Positions 27,155 through 38,574 of a stretch of DNA of 64,000 nucleotides are shown piece after piece; position 1 is the stretch's first letter, and each line of letters opens with the position of its first letter. The translations under genes were made by a program, and so were the position numbers. Location of the stretch: contig NZ_JACVQB010000001.1 in assembly GCF_018881575.1 (NCBI RefSeq), positions 358,986 to 422,985 on the forward strand, read 5' to 3'. The notes under the pieces are model-generated. The model was given only the letters and a program-made list of their open reading frames with translations. It did no database searches and was not told the origin of the DNA. This DNA is from Polynucleobacter sp. UK-Kesae-W10. GTDB taxonomy: Bacteria; Pseudomonadota; Gammaproteobacteria; Burkholderiales; Burkholderiaceae.

Positions 27155-28701
27155 GGGTGGCATTGAAAATAGAGCCCAATCACTTGATTGACCACTTACA
27201 CGCACTTGCAAATGCTACTGCAAAGGTGAGTGCGGATAGTCGCCAGATACAGTCTGGCGATATCTTTTTTGCTTACCCTGTGGGGCATGGAAATGCTTTG
27301 CGCGATGGCCGACAATTTATTGATGCTGCTTTAGAGAATGGCGCTGCTGCAGTAGTATTGGATCCCGCAGGAATTGGATCTCAGTATGAAAATCACCCCC
27401 AATGTTTTGCTATTGATAATCTAGCGGAAAAAGCGGGTGAGCTTTGCGCACAGTGGTACGGATATCCAAGTAAGCAATTACAAATGATTGGTGTCACTGG
27501 CACCAATGGAAAAACAAGCATTACTCAATGGCTGGCTCAAGCATTAGATCAGCCAAGTCATCGCACTGCCGTTTTAGGTACCTTGGGTACTGGCTTTCCA
27601 GGCGCGCTCGTGAAGACTGGATATACAACGCCGGATGCTCCCAAATTGCAGACTCAATTAAAAGAGTTGCTTGATGCTGGCGCTAAACAAGTAGCCATTG
27701 AAGTTTCATCACACGCTTTGGATCAGAGTCGAATTGCAGGTACTTGGTTTAATTGCGCAGTATTTACCAATCTGACTCAAGATCATTTGGACTATCACGG
27801 CACCATGGCCGATTATGCTGAAGCAAAGGCGAAGCTCTTTATGCAGCCTGGCCTTGAGCATGCTGTCATTAATATAGATGATCCATTTGGTCGTGAGTTG
27901 GCAATAAATCTATTGGCAAAAGGCGAGATCACTATATGGGCATATGCACTGACGCCGGCTACTTTCCAGAGTTTTGAAAAATTTGGTAATCGTATTCAGC
28001 GCATTTTTGCAGCAGATACCGCATTCAATGGCGCTGGATATGAAGCAGTCTTTACGCACGAAGGGGTATCTAGCACTTCTCTGCACATTCCTTTGCTGGG
28101 CGCTTTTAACTTAAGCAATGCCTTGGCTGTATGGGCTGTATTACTTGCTCAGGGATTGACGCCTGAAGATGCGGGTAAGCGTGTGAGTCATTTGCAGCCA
28201 GTGCTCGGTCGCATGGAATTGATTCAGTTAGGCAAGAGTCAAAAAGCGGAAGGCTTAATGGCGGTTGTGGATTATGCGCACACTCCAGATGCGCTTGAAA
28301 AAAGCTTACAAGCACTACGTCCGATTGCTCAGCAACGTAGCGGAAAAATTTGGTGCGTGTTTGGATGTGGTGGTGATCGTGATAGTAGTAAGCGCTCAAA
28401 AATGGGTGCGGTAGCTCAGCAATATGCTGATCAAATTATTGTTACGAGTGATAACCCAAGATCAGAAGATCCTCAAGAAATTATTCGCATGGTTTGTGAT
28501 GGGCTAACAAGTTCATCTGCCAATGTTCAAGCTATTGCGGACAGGGCTGCGGCCATTATGGCCGCGATTCGACATGCTGGTGCAAACGATATTGTGTTGG
28601 TTGCTGGCAAAGGGCATGAAACTACGCAAGAGATTAATGGTAAAAAGTTTGAATTCTCCGATCAAGAGCACATTCGCTTGGCTGCTGGAGGGATGGCTTA
28701 A
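27151..28701 (+). CDS. murE: UDP-MurNAc-tripeptide synthetase (meso-DAP adding)
   Basis: MurE adds the third amino acid to the peptidoglycan stem. The ATP loop GVTGTNGKTSIT starts at residue 114. The specificity motif DNPR at about 434-437 (TSDNPRSEDPQEI) indicates meso-diaminopimelate as substrate, as in other Gram-negatives. The KHND-type central domain motifs are visible (FTNLTQDHLDYHGTMADYAEAK, with the lysine to be carbamylated near AKAKLF). Length is 516. It overlaps ftsI by 4 nt and murF by 1 nt (TAATG). Confidence 0.98.
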   Translation: MRVALKIEPNHLIDHLHALANATAKVSADSRQIQSGDIFFAYPVGHGNALRDGRQFIDAALENGAAAVVLDPAGIGSQYENHPQCFAIDNLAEKAGELCAQWYGYPSKQLQMIGVTGTNGKTSITQWLAQALDQPSHRTAVLGTLGTGFPGALVKTGYTTPDAPKLQTQLKELLDAGAKQVAIEVSSHALDQSRIAGTWFNCAVFTNLTQDHLDYHGTMADYAEAKAKLFMQPGLEHAVINIDDPFGRELAINLLAKGEITIWAYALTPATFQSFEKFGNRIQRIFAADTAFNGAGYEAVFTHEGVSSTSLHIPLLGAFNLSNALAVWAVLLAQGLTPEDAGKRVSHLQPVLGRMELIQLGKSQKAEGLMAVVDYAHTPDALEKSLQALRPIAQQRSGKIWCVFGCGGDRDSSKRSKMGAVAQQYADQIIVTSDNPRSEDPQEIIRMVCDGLTSSSANVQAIADRAAAIMAAIRHAGANDIVLVAGKGHETTQEINGKKFEFSDQEHIRLAAGGMA

Positions 28702-30146
28702 TGTCCAGGATGATGACATTGGCTCAAGTGCATGCCATGCTTCCTGGTAGCCAATTGCTTAATGTGTCTGAACAGGATGCTCAAACTCTAGCTATTTCGC
28801 GAGTAGGTACTGACAGTCGTCAAATTGACGCGGGTGAATTATTTGTTGCTTTATCAGGCGAGCGTTTTGATGCTCATGACTTCCTGGTAGATGTAGTCAA
28901 TTCTGGTGTTGGTGCTGCGCTCATCAGTGATGCGCAAAAGTGCCCAAAAAACTTACCGGCAGTTTGTGTGTCTAATACACGGAGTGGCCTAGCAGCTTTG
29001 GCAAAAGCATGGCGCAAACAGTACGATATTCCTTTGGCGGTGGTAACGGGAAGTAACGGCAAAACTACCGTGAAAGAAATGATCGCGGCAATCTTTAAAG
29101 CTTCAGCTGGTGACGCTCATGCTTTGGTGACCAAAGGCAATTTAAATAATGACATTGGATTACCTTTGACATTATTGAAATTACGTTCCACCGATCGTCT
29201 TGCGGTAGTTGAGCTGGGTATGAACCATCCTGGCGAGACTGCGCTGCTAGCTGATATTGCTCATGCAAGCATTGCATTGATTAATAACGCTCAGCGTGAA
29301 CATCAAGAATTTATGGCCACAGTTGAAGCGGTTGCACAAGAGCACGCTGATGTAGTTAGAGCTTTGCCTAAAGAGGGTGTTGCTGTATTTCCTGCAGATT
29401 CTGAGTTCAGCTCTGTTTGGCGTGATGCGGCTGCAGAAAGAAAGGTGATCGATTTCGCTTTGAATTCTGCCCAGGCCAGTTCGAATGCCTCTGTAAGAGG
29501 ACGTTTATTAAATAATGGTCGCGTAGAGGTGGTGACTGAGCTTGGATCAATTGAGATTCAGTTAAATACGCTTGGTAGTCACAATGTACGCAACGCTTTG
29601 GCCGCAAGTGCTGTTGCCTTGGCAGCGGGGATCAGTTTAGACAAGATCAAACAAGGTCTGGAGACCTTTACGCCAGTCAATGGTCGGATGCAAGCTAAGA
29701 AGCTTGATGCTAGTCACACCATTATTGATGATAGCTATAACGCCAATCCAGATTCTGTAAGAGCTGCTATTGATGCCTTAAAGCAGTCGGGCAATCTGTC
29801 ATGGCTGATTCTGGGAGATATGGGAGAAGTAGGCAGTCAAGGGCCTGAGTTTCATCGTGAAGTTGGTGCTTATGCTGCTGAGCAGGGCGTTACTAAGTTA
29901 TTTGCTCTTGGTGAGCAATGTCAGTTTGCCATTCAAGGATTTGAGGGGGCAAATAAAGCAGCTCCTGCAGCAAAGGCTATGCATTACTCCGACATGGATA
30001 GTCTGATCTCTCAAGTTCGAGATGCACTGCATGCACAGTCGACCGGTAGCAATCAACACTTCAATATTTTGGTCAAAGGTTCACGTTTTATGCGCATGGA
30101 GCGTGTAGTGCAAGCCTTGTTAGAGGAGGCAAAAACATGCTCTTAA
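28701..30146 (+). CDS. murF: UDP-MurNAc-tripeptide D-Ala-D-Ala ligase
   Basis: MurF attaches D-alanyl-D-alanine to UDP-MurNAc-tripeptide. The ATP motif [14 protein letters not shown] is at about residues 113-126, [18 protein letters not shown] is the conserved carbamylation/DNxxGxP-type region, and [15 protein letters not shown] marks the C-terminal domain. The protein has 481 residues. The N-terminus also contains [16 protein letters not shown], the shared MurE/MurF domain. Its last 10 nt overlap mraY, which carries its own strong ribosome-binding site. Confidence 0.97.
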   Translation: MSRMMTLAQVHAMLPGSQLLNVSEQDAQTLAISRVGTDSRQIDAGELFVALSGERFDAHDFLVDVVNSGVGAALISDAQKCPKNLPAVCVSNTRSGLAALAKAWRKQYDIPLAVVTGSNGKTTVKEMIAAIFKASAGDAHALVTKGNLNNDIGLPLTLLKLRSTDRLAVVELGMNHPGETALLADIAHASIALINNAQREHQEFMATVEAVAQEHADVVRALPKEGVAVFPADSEFSSVWRDAAAERKVIDFALNSAQASSNASVRGRLLNNGRVEVVTELGSIEIQLNTLGSHNVRNALAASAVALAAGISLDKIKQGLETFTPVNGRMQAKKLDASHTIIDDSYNANPDSVRAAIDALKQSGNLSWLILGDMGEVGSQGPEFHREVGAYAAEQGVTKLFALGEQCQFAIQGFEGANKAAPAAKAMHYSDMDSLISQVRDALHAQSTGSNQHFNILVKGSRFMRMERVVQALLEEAKTCS

Positions 30147-31306
30147 TGCTCGCTCAATGGTTGCAAGAAGACTTTGGTTTTTTTCGGGTATTTAACTACA
30201 TCACTTTTAGAGCAGTGATGGCAACGGTTACTGCCTTATTGATTGGATTAGCAGCAGGCCCTTGGGTGATTCGGAAGTTGGCTGAATTAAAGATGGGGCA
30301 GGCAGTGCGTACTGATGGACCTCAAACCCATTTAGTGAAATCAGGTACCCCTACGATGGGCGGCGTTCTGATTTTGTTGGGCATGTTTGTTTCTTGCATG
30401 TTGTGGGCTGATCTTAGCAATCGCTTTATTTGGATTGTGATGATTGTGACTTTTGGATTTGGCGCTGTTGGCTGGGTAGATGACTATCGCAAAGTTGCGC
30501 GCAAAGACCCTAAGGGCATGGCTTCGCGAGAAAAGTTTTTTTGGCAAACCTTAATTGGATTATTTGCTGCTATCTACTTGGCATTTTCTGTATCCGAGGT
30601 CAATAACCTCAAAGTATTGCAGCTGTTTTATGAATGGCTAAAGAGTGGTTTTGCATTGGATCTTCCTGCTAAAACAAATCTGCTAATACCTTTCATGAAA
30701 GAGGTGAGCTATCCCTTGGGCATGATGGGCTTCATCATTTTGAGTTACTTGGTGATTGTAGGCAGTAGCAATGCGGTCAATCTCACGGATGGTCTAGATG
30801 GTTTGGTAATCATGCCGGTGATTTTAGTGGGTGCTGCATTAGGCGCATTTGCATATGTCATGGGTAATGCGATTTACGCCAAGTATCTATTGTTTCCCTA
30901 TATTCCCGGCGCTGGTGAATTGATGATTTTTTGCGGCGCTATGGGCGGCGCAGGCTTGGCCTTTCTTTGGTACAACACACATCCCGCGCAAGTCTTTATG
31001 GGTGATGTAGGTGCCCTAGCCTTAGGCGGCGCTTTAGGAACGATTGCAGTCATTGTGCGCCAAGAGATTGTGCTCTTTGTTATGGGCGGAATTTTTGTTG
31101 CCGAAACAGTTTCAGTAATGATGCAAGTCTTTTGGTTCAAGTTAACTAAAAAACACTTTGGCGAAGGCCGCAGAATTTTTCGGATGGCCCCTTTGCACCA
31201 TCACTTTGAATTAGGCGGCTGGAAAGAGACGCAAGTCGTTGTTCGTTTTTGGATTATCACCATCTTGTTAGTGCTAGTGGGTTTATCTAGCTTGAAATTA
31301 CGGTGA
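30137..31306 (+). CDS. mraY: Phospho-MurNAc-pentapeptide transferase MraY
   Basis: MraY moves phospho-MurNAc-pentapeptide onto undecaprenyl phosphate to make lipid I. It is a ten-helix inner-membrane enzyme; conserved acidic motifs are [18 protein letters not shown] and [16 protein letters not shown], and [15 protein letters not shown] is the C-terminal HHH motif. Length 389 is normal. The ATG at 30137 has AGGAGG 8 nt upstream, one of the best ribosome-binding sites in the cluster, and overlaps murF by 10 nt. Confidence 0.98.
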   Translation: MLLMLAQWLQEDFGFFRVFNYITFRAVMATVTALLIGLAAGPWVIRKLAELKMGQAVRTDGPQTHLVKSGTPTMGGVLILLGMFVSCMLWADLSNRFIWIVMIVTFGFGAVGWVDDYRKVARKDPKGMASREKFFWQTLIGLFAAIYLAFSVSEVNNLKVLQLFYEWLKSGFALDLPAKTNLLIPFMKEVSYPLGMMGFIILSYLVIVGSSNAVNLTDGLDGLVIMPVILVGAALGAFAYVMGNAIYAKYLLFPYIPGAGELMIFCGAMGGAGLAFLWYNTHPAQVFMGDVGALALGGALGTIAVIVRQEIVLFVMGGIFVAETVSVMMQVFWFKLTKKHFGEGRRIFRMAPLHHHFELGGWKETQVVVRFWIITILLVLVGLSSLKLR

Positions 31307-31320
31307 ACTAAAGAATAGAT

Positions 31321-32940
31321 ATGTTGAGTTTAGAAAACACCTTCGCAAATCCAGCAGCAGTTGCTGATGCAGGCTATGAAGCCCCAAATCGATTTTTGAT
31401 TTTGGGTCTCGGTGAGTCTGGTGTTGCCATGGCTAAATGGTGCTTATTCAATGGTGCTGTAGTCCGTTTGGCGGACACGCGCGAACAATCACAATTGACA
31501 GAGCGTCAATTGGCCTGGTTAGAAGACTTACGAATTGCTGGCCTTAAAGATGTTGTGCTTGGCCCATTAAGTGACGAGCTGCTTTCTGATATTGATGTGA
31601 TTGGAATCAGTCCTGGCTTATCGCCAATGCAAGAGCCCACACAATCATTCTTGGTATCTGCTCGGAAATCCAGAATTGATGTCTGGAGTGAAATTGAATT
31701 TTTTGCGCGTGCGATCGCTGCATTAAGTCGTATGGCTCAGGCAGCTGAGTCAAGCTATTCATCTGCAGTGCTTGCTATTACCGGTACTAACGGCAAAACA
31801 ACGACTACCGCTTTAACAGGGCAATTATGTGAGCGAGCTGGTAAGAAGGTGGCAGTTGCAGGAAATATTAGCCCTGCTGCACTAGATAAGTTGATCGATT
31901 GTTTAGAAGGTTCTGACCAGATCGAGGATATGCCCGATATCTGGGTTTTAGAGTTATCTAGCTTTCAGTTGGTTTATACCCACTCACTAAATGCTACCGC
32001 AGCTACGGTTCTCAATATTACCCAGGACCATTTAGATTGGCATGGCGATATGCCGAATTATGCTCAAGCAAAGGGCAAAATTTTTGGTGCTGATACTGTC
32101 TGCATTTTGAATCGCGATGATCCCTTGGTAATGGGCTTGCTCACAGATGAGCAAAAGATAGAAAAAGCAGTAGTGAGCTTTGGTTCGAATCGACCTGATG
32201 AGCAAGGCGCTTTCGGTATCGAGCATGATCTCCGTGCTGGTGGAATTGATTGGTTAGTGTGGGCGGAGGTGGATGAGGACCTGGAGCCAAAGCCTAAACG
32301 TCGTCGTAAGTCTGTAGCGGTAGAGGAAGACGAGCCATTGCGCCTAAAGCGTTTGATTCCGGCTGATGCTCTGCGTATTCGAGGCCGTCACAATGCATTA
32401 AATGCCCTAGCGGCTCTGGCTCTGGCTCGCGCAGCTAACCTGCCAATGAATGTTTTGTTGCATGGATTGCGTGATTACCATGGTGAACCACATCGTGTTC
32501 AAAGTGTTGCGATTGTGAATGATGTGGAGTACGTGGATGACAGCAAGGGTACTAATGTTGGTGCAACTGTTGCTGCTCTGAATGGCTTAGGTAGTAATGA
32601 GTCTGGAAAACGCATTTGGTTAATTGCCGGCGGTGATGGTAAAGGTCAAGACTTTAGTCCATTGCGTGAGCCTGCACTTCGTTTTGTAAAAGGCGTCTTC
32701 TTAATTGGAAAAGATGCCGACAAGATTGCCCAAGCAATGGGCGATATTCCTTGCGTGACGAGTGGTGACTTACAGTCTGCCGTGCGGGCGGCCGCTGCCC
32801 AAGCTGTTACAGGCGATTTGGTTTTACTCTCCCCTGCTTGCGCTAGCTTGGATCAGTTCCGCGATTACAAAGAGCGTGCGCAGGTTTTTGTGGCAGAGGT
32901 TGAAGAGTTAGGAATGCGCTTCGAAGGAGTTCAGGCATGA
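31321..32940 (+). CDS. murD: UDP-MurNAc-L-alanine:D-glutamate ligase
   Basis: MurD adds D-glutamate to UDP-MurNAc-L-Ala. The N-terminal Rossmann-like motif FLILGLGESGVAMAKWC, the ATP loop ITGTNGKTTTTALTGQL (about 153-168), LELSSFQL and TQDHLDWHG are all present, as is the C-terminal DDSKGTNVGATVAAL. At 539 residues it is longer than the E. coli enzyme (about 440). Part of the excess is a highly charged segment at about residues 318-343 (EVDEDLEPKPKRRRKS, VAVEEDEPLR) between the central-domain strands, probably an exposed loop. It starts 14 nt after mraY and overlaps ftsW by 4 nt. Confidence 0.97.
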   Translation: MLSLENTFANPAAVADAGYEAPNRFLILGLGESGVAMAKWCLFNGAVVRLADTREQSQLTERQLAWLEDLRIAGLKDVVLGPLSDELLSDIDVIGISPGLSPMQEPTQSFLVSARKSRIDVWSEIEFFARAIAALSRMAQAAESSYSSAVLAITGTNGKTTTTALTGQLCERAGKKVAVAGNISPAALDKLIDCLEGSDQIEDMPDIWVLELSSFQLVYTHSLNATAATVLNITQDHLDWHGDMPNYAQAKGKIFGADTVCILNRDDPLVMGLLTDEQKIEKAVVSFGSNRPDEQGAFGIEHDLRAGGIDWLVWAEVDEDLEPKPKRRRKSVAVEEDEPLRLKRLIPADALRIRGRHNALNALAALALARAANLPMNVLLHGLRDYHGEPHRVQSVAIVNDVEYVDDSKGTNVGATVAALNGLGSNESGKRIWLIAGGDGKGQDFSPLREPALRFVKGVFLIGKDADKIAQAMGDIPCVTSGDLQSAVRAAAAQAVTGDLVLLSPACASLDQFRDYKERAQVFVAEVEELGMRFEGVQA

Positions 32941-34208
32941 GCTTAAAAGAAAAACTATTCCCAGAAAATCGTCTTGGCTTGGATCGCTTTTGGAACTTTT
33001 CCAGGGGCGGTATTGATAACTTCCGAACTGGCTTGAGGGATGCTGTCTCTGGCGTAGAGCAGACGCGCTCACGCATGATGGAATACGACCAGTTACTGGT
33101 ATGGGCAGTTTTATCTCTCATGCTCATTGGTTTAGTGATGGTTTATTCAGCCTCCATTACTTTGGCTGACGGTCCTAAGTACGCGAATTACAGTAGTAAT
33201 TTCTTTTTAATTCGCCATGTAATTTCTTTGGCAATTGCGATTGGCGTAGGGATTTGGGCTTTCAAGATTCCGACTAAGGTTTGGGATCGCTACTCACCAG
33301 TGATTTTTGGTTTTACAGTCCTGCTTCTCATAGCAGTTTTAATCCCAGGTATTGGCAAAGGGGTGAATGGCGCTAAACGCTGGATTCCATTGGGCGTAAT
33401 GAATTTTCAGCCTTCTGAGTTGATGAAGTTTGCTGCAGTGATCTTTGCAGCAAGTTATACCGTTCAGCGACAAGAATATTTGCATTCTTTTTCTAAGGGA
33501 ATGCTCCCTATGGGAATCGCTGTTGCCTTGGTGGGTGGCCTGCTCATGAAAGAGCCTGATATGGGTGCTTTTGTAGTAGTAGCTTTAATTGCATTTGGTA
33601 TTTTATTTTTAGGCGGTATTAACGCTAAATTATTTGGCGGTTTGATTGTGGTTGGCTTATTAAGTGGTGCAGCCATGATTGCCCTCTCTCCATTCCGCCG
33701 TGGTCGTATGTTGGCATTTATGGATCCTTGGCAGGTGGATAACGCTGCCAATAAAGGCTATCAATTAACTCATTCACTCATGGCTTTTGGTCGAGGCGAG
33801 TGGTTCGGTACAGGTCTTGGCGGTAGCGTTGAGAAGCTCCACTATCTCCCTGAAGCTCATACTGACTTCATCATGGCAGTGATCGGTGAGGAGTTGGGTT
33901 TTGTCGGTGTTGTAGTGATGATCTTCTTGTTCTATTGGATCGTGCGTCGCGCATTCATTATTGGCCGTACTGCATTGCAGTTAGATCGTAGTTTTGCTGG
34001 CTTAGCTGCAAAAGGCGTTGCAATTTGGATTGGTTGGCAAGCTTTTATCAATATGGGCGTGAACTTAGGTTTGTTGCCAACAAAAGGCTTAACCCTGCCA
34101 TTAGTGAGTTATGGTGGCTCGGGCATTTTGATGAATGCAGTAGCAATCGCCATGTTGCTGCGAATTGACTATGAGAACCGTATCCTGATGCGCGGAGGGA
34201 AGCTGTGA
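32937..34208 (+). CDS. ftsW: Septal peptidoglycan glycosyltransferase FtsW
   Basis: FtsW is a SEDS-family polymerase that works with FtsI at the septum. A cytoplasmic extension of about 50 residues precedes ten hydrophobic helices; conserved motifs are VMVYSASI, NGAKRWIPLGVMNFQPSELMKFA, FIMAVIGEELGFVG and GLTLPLVSYGGSGILMNAVAIAMLLRI. The catalytic-type Asp lies in the extracellular loop region KEPDMGA. The protein has 423 residues. It starts with ATGA overlap at murD and its stop overlaps the murG GTG start by 3 nt. Confidence 0.97.
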   Translation: MSLKEKLFPENRLGLDRFWNFSRGGIDNFRTGLRDAVSGVEQTRSRMMEYDQLLVWAVLSLMLIGLVMVYSASITLADGPKYANYSSNFFLIRHVISLAIAIGVGIWAFKIPTKVWDRYSPVIFGFTVLLLIAVLIPGIGKGVNGAKRWIPLGVMNFQPSELMKFAAVIFAASYTVQRQEYLHSFSKGMLPMGIAVALVGGLLMKEPDMGAFVVVALIAFGILFLGGINAKLFGGLIVVGLLSGAAMIALSPFRRGRMLAFMDPWQVDNAANKGYQLTHSLMAFGRGEWFGTGLGGSVEKLHYLPEAHTDFIMAVIGEELGFVGVVVMIFLFYWIVRRAFIIGRTALQLDRSFAGLAAKGVAIWIGWQAFINMGVNLGLLPTKGLTLPLVSYGGSGILMNAVAIAMLLRIDYENRILMRGGKL

Positions 34209-35278
34209 CAAAACCCTCAATATTGGTGATGGCTGGTGGCACTGGAGGACATATCTTTCCAGGGCTGGCTGTCGCCGAATATTTGCGGATTTGCGGTTGG
34301 CAGGTTTCTTGGCTAGGCAATCGGAATGGCATGGAGTATCGCCTGGTGAAGTCTTGCGATTTTCCATTTGAGGCAGTTGAGTTCGGTGGCTTGCGAGGTA
34401 AAGGCGCAAAAGCAAAAATCATGCTGCCGATTAATTTGGCACGCGCATGCTTTCAGAGCTGGAAGATTATGCGTCGCCTAAAGCCAAGTGTTGTTTTGGG
34501 TATGGGCGGTTACATTACCTTCCCTGGCGGATTGGTAACAAAGTTATTGAAGCGACCATTAGTGTTGCATGAGGCAAATTCTGTAGCTGGAAGCGCCAAT
34601 CGTGCACTTGCTAAGATTGCCATGCGTACCTTAACGGGCTTCCCTGACACTATGCAAAATGCTGAGTGGGTTGGTAATCCGATTCGGGAAGAGTTTGACC
34701 ACATACAAAATCCAGAATTGCGTTATCAGGAACGTCAAGGTCCTTTATCTATTTTGGTGGTTGGTGGTAGCTTGGGTGCTGCAGCCTTAAATGAAAACAT
34801 CCCTGCTGCCTTGGCGCTGCTCCCAAAAGAATCTCGCCCAACAGTGATTCATCAAGCGGGCGATAAACATTTGGCAGAGCTACAGCAGCGCTATGCGGAC
34901 CTGGGTGTTGAGGCAGATACTCGACCATTTATTGATGACATGCCTGCGGCATATGCGCAAGCAGATTTGGTGATTTGTCGATCCGGTGCAATGACGGTAT
35001 CCGAGTTGGCTGCATGTGGTGTTGCTTCATGTTTGATTCCCTTTCCGCATGCTATTGATGACCATCAAACTGCGAATGCCAAATTTTTATCGGATGCGGA
35101 TGCGGCAGTGTTGTTACCGCAGCAATACCTTAATCCTCAGGACTTGGCATCCATGATTCAAAACTTGAATCGCGCAGATTTAAAAGAGATGGCAGTGCGT
35201 GCACACGCATTAGCTAAACCACACGCTACACAGCGTGTTGCTGAAGTATGTGCGGATTGCGCGGGGGTGGGTGTATGA
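34205..35278 (+). CDS. murG: Lipid II synthase MurG (GlcNAc transferase)
   Basis: MurG adds GlcNAc to lipid I on the cytoplasmic membrane face, giving lipid II. It is a GT-B enzyme: [20 protein letters not shown] is the first glycine-rich loop, [14 protein letters not shown] the second, and [14 protein letters not shown] plus [17 protein letters not shown] with [15 protein letters not shown] form the donor site. The start is GTG at 34205 overlapping the ftsW TGA (GTGA), with GGAGGGAAG just upstream; no ATG gives the conserved N-terminus. It has 357 residues and overlaps murC by 4 nt. Confidence 0.98.
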   Translation: MTKPSILVMAGGTGGHIFPGLAVAEYLRICGWQVSWLGNRNGMEYRLVKSCDFPFEAVEFGGLRGKGAKAKIMLPINLARACFQSWKIMRRLKPSVVLGMGGYITFPGGLVTKLLKRPLVLHEANSVAGSANRALAKIAMRTLTGFPDTMQNAEWVGNPIREEFDHIQNPELRYQERQGPLSILVVGGSLGAAALNENIPAALALLPKESRPTVIHQAGDKHLAELQQRYADLGVEADTRPFIDDMPAAYAQADLVICRSGAMTVSELAACGVASCLIPFPHAIDDHQTANAKFLSDADAAVLLPQQYLNPQDLASMIQNLNRADLKEMAVRAHALAKPHATQRVAEVCADCAGVGV

Positions 35279-36711
35279 AACATATTGTTCAGCAAATACA
35301 TTTTATTGGCATTGGTGGCGCTGGTATGAGCGGCATCGCTGAGGTTCTCTTGAATTTGGGTTATCAAGTATCAGGCTCTGATTTGGCTGGGAGTGTGACG
35401 ACCAAACGTCTTCAAGAGTTGGGTGCAGTCATTTATATTGGGCATGACCCTAAAAATGTGGGCACTGCAGAGGCGGTAGTGATTTCAACTGCTGTAGCTG
35501 GCAATAATCCAGAGGTGCTGGCAGCTCGCGCTGCCAAAATTCCAGTCATTCAGCGCGCAGTAATGCTGGGCGAGTTAATGCGCCTAAAGCAGGGTATTGC
35601 GATTGCAGGTACCCATGGCAAAACAACGACTACGAGTTTAGTTGCATCCGTTTTGGCAGAAGGTGGCTTAGATCCGACTTTTGTCATTGGCGGAAAGCTC
35701 AACTCTGCCGGGGCCAATGCACGTTTGGGTCGTGGTGATTTTATTGTCGTTGAAGCAGATGAATCGGATGCTTCATTCTTACAGCTATTTCCAGCCATGG
35801 AAGTGGTTACTAATATTGATGCTGATCATATGGATACCTATCAGCACGATATGGCAAGACTCAAACAGGCTTTTGTGCAATTCATTCAACGTATGCCATT
35901 TTATGGCGTAGCAGTTTTATGTATCGATGATGCGAATGTACGCGACATTATTCCCTTTGTGTCGCAGCCCGTTTTGCGGTATGGCTTATCAGAAGATGCA
36001 GACATCCGCGCAAGCAATGTGCGTGCTGATGGAACAAGGATGCACTTTACAGTTGAGCGTCGCACAGTTCGCCGACATGGTAATAAACCAGGCCCGCTGG
36101 AAGTGACTTTGAATTTACCTGGCTTGCATAACGTTCGTAATGCATTGGCAGCGATTGGAATTGCAACCGAATTAGGTGTTGGGGATGAGGCTATTAAGAA
36201 GGCCTTGTCTGAGTTTGGTGGCGTAGGCCGGCGCTTCCAGCGTTATGGCGATATAGCACTGTCTTCTGGCGGTAGCTTTACTCTCATTGATGACTATGGC
36301 CATCACCCAGTAGAGATGGCAGCTACTTTGGCTGCAGCGCGCGGCGCGTTCCCAGGTCGTCGTTTGGTGTTGGCATTCCAGCCACATCGCTTTACGAGAA
36401 CACGGGATTGTTTTGGAGAGTTTGTTCAAGTTCTGCGTAATTTTGATGCCTTGGTATTGACCGAGGTATATCCAGCTGGCGAGGCAAAAATTCCCGGAGC
36501 CGATGGTAAGAGTTTGATGAAAGCTGCAGTAGCTGAGGATAAGAATTCCCAATCATTACTCAATTTTGCGGCGGTGGTATTCGCGTCCAATGTTGCTGAG
36601 ATGCCAGAAAAATTAAGTCAAGTTTTAAAAGATGGAGATGTATTAATTACGATGGGTGCAGGTTCTATTTCAGCATTGCCACACACCTTGGCGGAGGCAA
36701 AGAATGTCTAA
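35275..36711 (+). CDS. murC: UDP-MurNAc:L-alanine ligase
   Basis: MurC starts the peptide stem by adding L-alanine to UDP-MurNAc. The N-terminal Rossmann-like motif [19 protein letters not shown], the ATP loop [17 protein letters not shown], the central [12 protein letters not shown] and the C-terminal [15 protein letters not shown] and FQPHRFTRT are diagnostic of MurC. The start is ATG 35275 (478 residues), overlapping the murG TGA as ATGA; an apparent start 27 nt earlier is only an upstream GTG/TTG-type codon inside murG. Its end overlaps ddl by 8 nt. Confidence 0.98.
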   Translation: MKHIVQQIHFIGIGGAGMSGIAEVLLNLGYQVSGSDLAGSVTTKRLQELGAVIYIGHDPKNVGTAEAVVISTAVAGNNPEVLAARAAKIPVIQRAVMLGELMRLKQGIAIAGTHGKTTTTSLVASVLAEGGLDPTFVIGGKLNSAGANARLGRGDFIVVEADESDASFLQLFPAMEVVTNIDADHMDTYQHDMARLKQAFVQFIQRMPFYGVAVLCIDDANVRDIIPFVSQPVLRYGLSEDADIRASNVRADGTRMHFTVERRTVRRHGNKPGPLEVTLNLPGLHNVRNALAAIGIATELGVGDEAIKKALSEFGGVGRRFQRYGDIALSSGGSFTLIDDYGHHPVEMAATLAAARGAFPGRRLVLAFQPHRFTRTRDCFGEFVQVLRNFDALVLTEVYPAGEAKIPGADGKSLMKAAVAEDKNSQSLLNFAAVVFASNVAEMPEKLSQVLKDGDVLITMGAGSISALPHTLAEAKNV

Positions 36712-37711
36712 GCAAGGTTTAAGCTTGTGGGGCGAGCGCGTTCAATCTCAGTTAGCCAACCTGGATGTGAAGCGTTTTGGTCGCGTAGGTGTTTTACTGG
36801 GTGGTCGCTCTGGGGAGCGCGAGATTTCTTTGATGTCTGGTAATGGCGTACTCCAGGCCCTTTTATCCAAAGGGGTTGATGCCCACGCTTTTGATCCAGG
36901 AGTACGCAACCCAACTGAATTGGTAGCGGAAAAATTTGATCGCGTATTTATTTCTCTCCATGGTCGATATGGTGAAGACGGCACAATCCAGGGCTTACTC
37001 GATTTGCTGCAGTTGCCTTACACCGGCAGTGGTGTACTAGCTTCCGCATTAGCGATTGACAAGATTGTTACGAAACAAGTTTGGATTAGTAACGGACTTT
37101 CTACTCCTGAATTTGAGGAATTAACTGCGGATAGCGACTGGGATAGCGTTGTGAAGCATCTAGGCCTACCTTTGATTGTGAAGCCAGCTCATGAGGGCTC
37201 CTCACTGGGTTTAACAAAGGTGAAGTCAGTTGATGAGTTGCCAGCCGCATATCAATTAGCTGCTGGCCTAGATAAAAAAGTGATTGCTGAAACTTGCATC
37301 GTAGGCGATGAGTTGACTTGCCCATTGGTTGGTCAAGGTAATAGCGCTGAAGCGCTGCCCGTAATCAAAATTATTCCACCCCAAGCAAACTACGATTTTC
37401 ATAATAAGTATTTTTCTGATGAGACTCAGTACCTCTGCCCAACTGGCTTGGCGGCAGAGGTCAATGAACGGGTTCAGGCACTTGCCCTGGCTGCATATAA
37501 AGCATTGGGTTGCCGTACTTGGGGGCGCGCAGATGTGATGTTGGATCAAAAGACTGGCAAGCCTTATTTATTGGAGATGAATACCTCTCCTGGTATGACA
37601 TCGCACTCGTTGGTGCCAATGGCGGCTAAAGCTGCTGGTGTTGAATATGCCGATTTAGTGCTGTGGTTGTTAAGTCAAACGCTGCAACAAAAAGAGAGTG
37701 CTACTGCATGA
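36704..37711 (+). CDS. ddl: D-alanine-D-alanine ligase
   Basis: Ddl makes the D-Ala-D-Ala dipeptide used by MurF. It is an ATP-grasp enzyme: [21 protein letters not shown] at the N-terminus, the phosphate-loop segment [14 protein letters not shown], and the metal-binding [15 protein letters not shown]. Length is 335. ATG 36704 is chosen because GGAGG lies 7 nt upstream and the family N-terminus fits; it overlaps the murC end by 8 nt, and the stop overlaps the ftsQ ATG (ATGA). Confidence 0.97.
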   Translation: MSKQGLSLWGERVQSQLANLDVKRFGRVGVLLGGRSGEREISLMSGNGVLQALLSKGVDAHAFDPGVRNPTELVAEKFDRVFISLHGRYGEDGTIQGLLDLLQLPYTGSGVLASALAIDKIVTKQVWISNGLSTPEFEELTADSDWDSVVKHLGLPLIVKPAHEGSSLGLTKVKSVDELPAAYQLAAGLDKKVIAETCIVGDELTCPLVGQGNSAEALPVIKIIPPQANYDFHNKYFSDETQYLCPTGLAAEVNERVQALALAAYKALGCRTWGRADVMLDQKTGKPYLLEMNTSPGMTSHSLVPMAAKAAGVEYADLVLWLLSQTLQQKESATA

Positions 37712-38565
37712 GTTCGTTTATGGACCGGTTCGGCGAGATTTTCGCCATGCTGATGTCTCCTCTCTGGAATCATCCAGAGCGGATGCAAAAGCTCAGCCGT
37801 TTCTTGATGCGCTGTTTTGCAGTTCTGATGGCGATTGGTATTTTGGTTTGGTTGAGCCAAAGACCGGTATTTGCATTAAAGCAAATACAGATTGAGCCAG
37901 TGTCTGGTCAAACCTTGAAACACATTAATAAGTCGGTTGTGAAGCAGCAGGTATTGGAGACTGTGCAAGGTAATTTCTTTAGCGTGCGCCTAGAAGATGT
38001 GAAGCGAGGCTTTGAAAGCATGCCTTGGGTACGCCACGCTAATGTCCGCCGTGTTTGGCCAAATGGACTCATTGTGAGTATTGAGGAGCAAAAGCCATTT
38101 GGTACATGGGGTGGTGCAGACAGCCATACCTTAATTAATAACCATGGCGAGATATTTGCTGGCCGTGTATCAGAGATTGGTGATGACCTGCGTTTGGTCG
38201 ATTTTTATGGTCCAGAAGATGCCGGCAAAGAAGTCATGAGTCTTTATGAAAAGGCAAACAACTGGTTTAAACCTTGGGGCGCAGAGGTTGTCAGTCTTGC
38301 ATTAACTGAGCGTTACGCTTGGCATATCAAATTATCCAATGGTATGAAAGTGGAGTTTGGCCGCGATGAAGAGAGTTCCGATAAGAATTTGACTGAAGAG
38401 CGGGTTGCTCGTCTCTTTAAGTATTGGCCTCAAGTGCAGGATAAGTGGCCCAATCGTGTTGACGCAGTAGATCTCCGTTATGCAAATGGATTTGCAGTTC
38501 ATCTTGCTGCTGCAGGCATGAAAAAGAATGATGTTGATGGCAAGAAAAGCGAGCTGAAGCAATGA
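37708..38565 (+). CDS. ftsQ: Cell division protein FtsQ
   Basis: FtsQ is a bitopic membrane protein linking early and late divisome proteins. A cytoplasmic tail of about 35 residues is followed by the transmembrane helix [20 protein letters not shown], then a POTRA domain ([45 protein letters not shown]) and the FtsQ beta domain, with [13 protein letters not shown] near the end. Length 285 is normal. It starts at ATG 37708 in an ATGA overlap with ddl. Confidence 0.95.
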   Translation: MSSFMDRFGEIFAMLMSPLWNHPERMQKLSRFLMRCFAVLMAIGILVWLSQRPVFALKQIQIEPVSGQTLKHINKSVVKQQVLETVQGNFFSVRLEDVKRGFESMPWVRHANVRRVWPNGLIVSIEEQKPFGTWGGADSHTLINNHGEIFAGRVSEIGDDLRLVDFYGPEDAGKEVMSLYEKANNWFKPWGAEVVSLALTERYAWHIKLSNGMKVEFGRDEESSDKNLTEERVARLFKYWPQVQDKWPNRVDAVDLRYANGFAVHLAAAGMKKNDVDGKKSELKQ

Positions 38566-38574
38566 GGAATGGTA

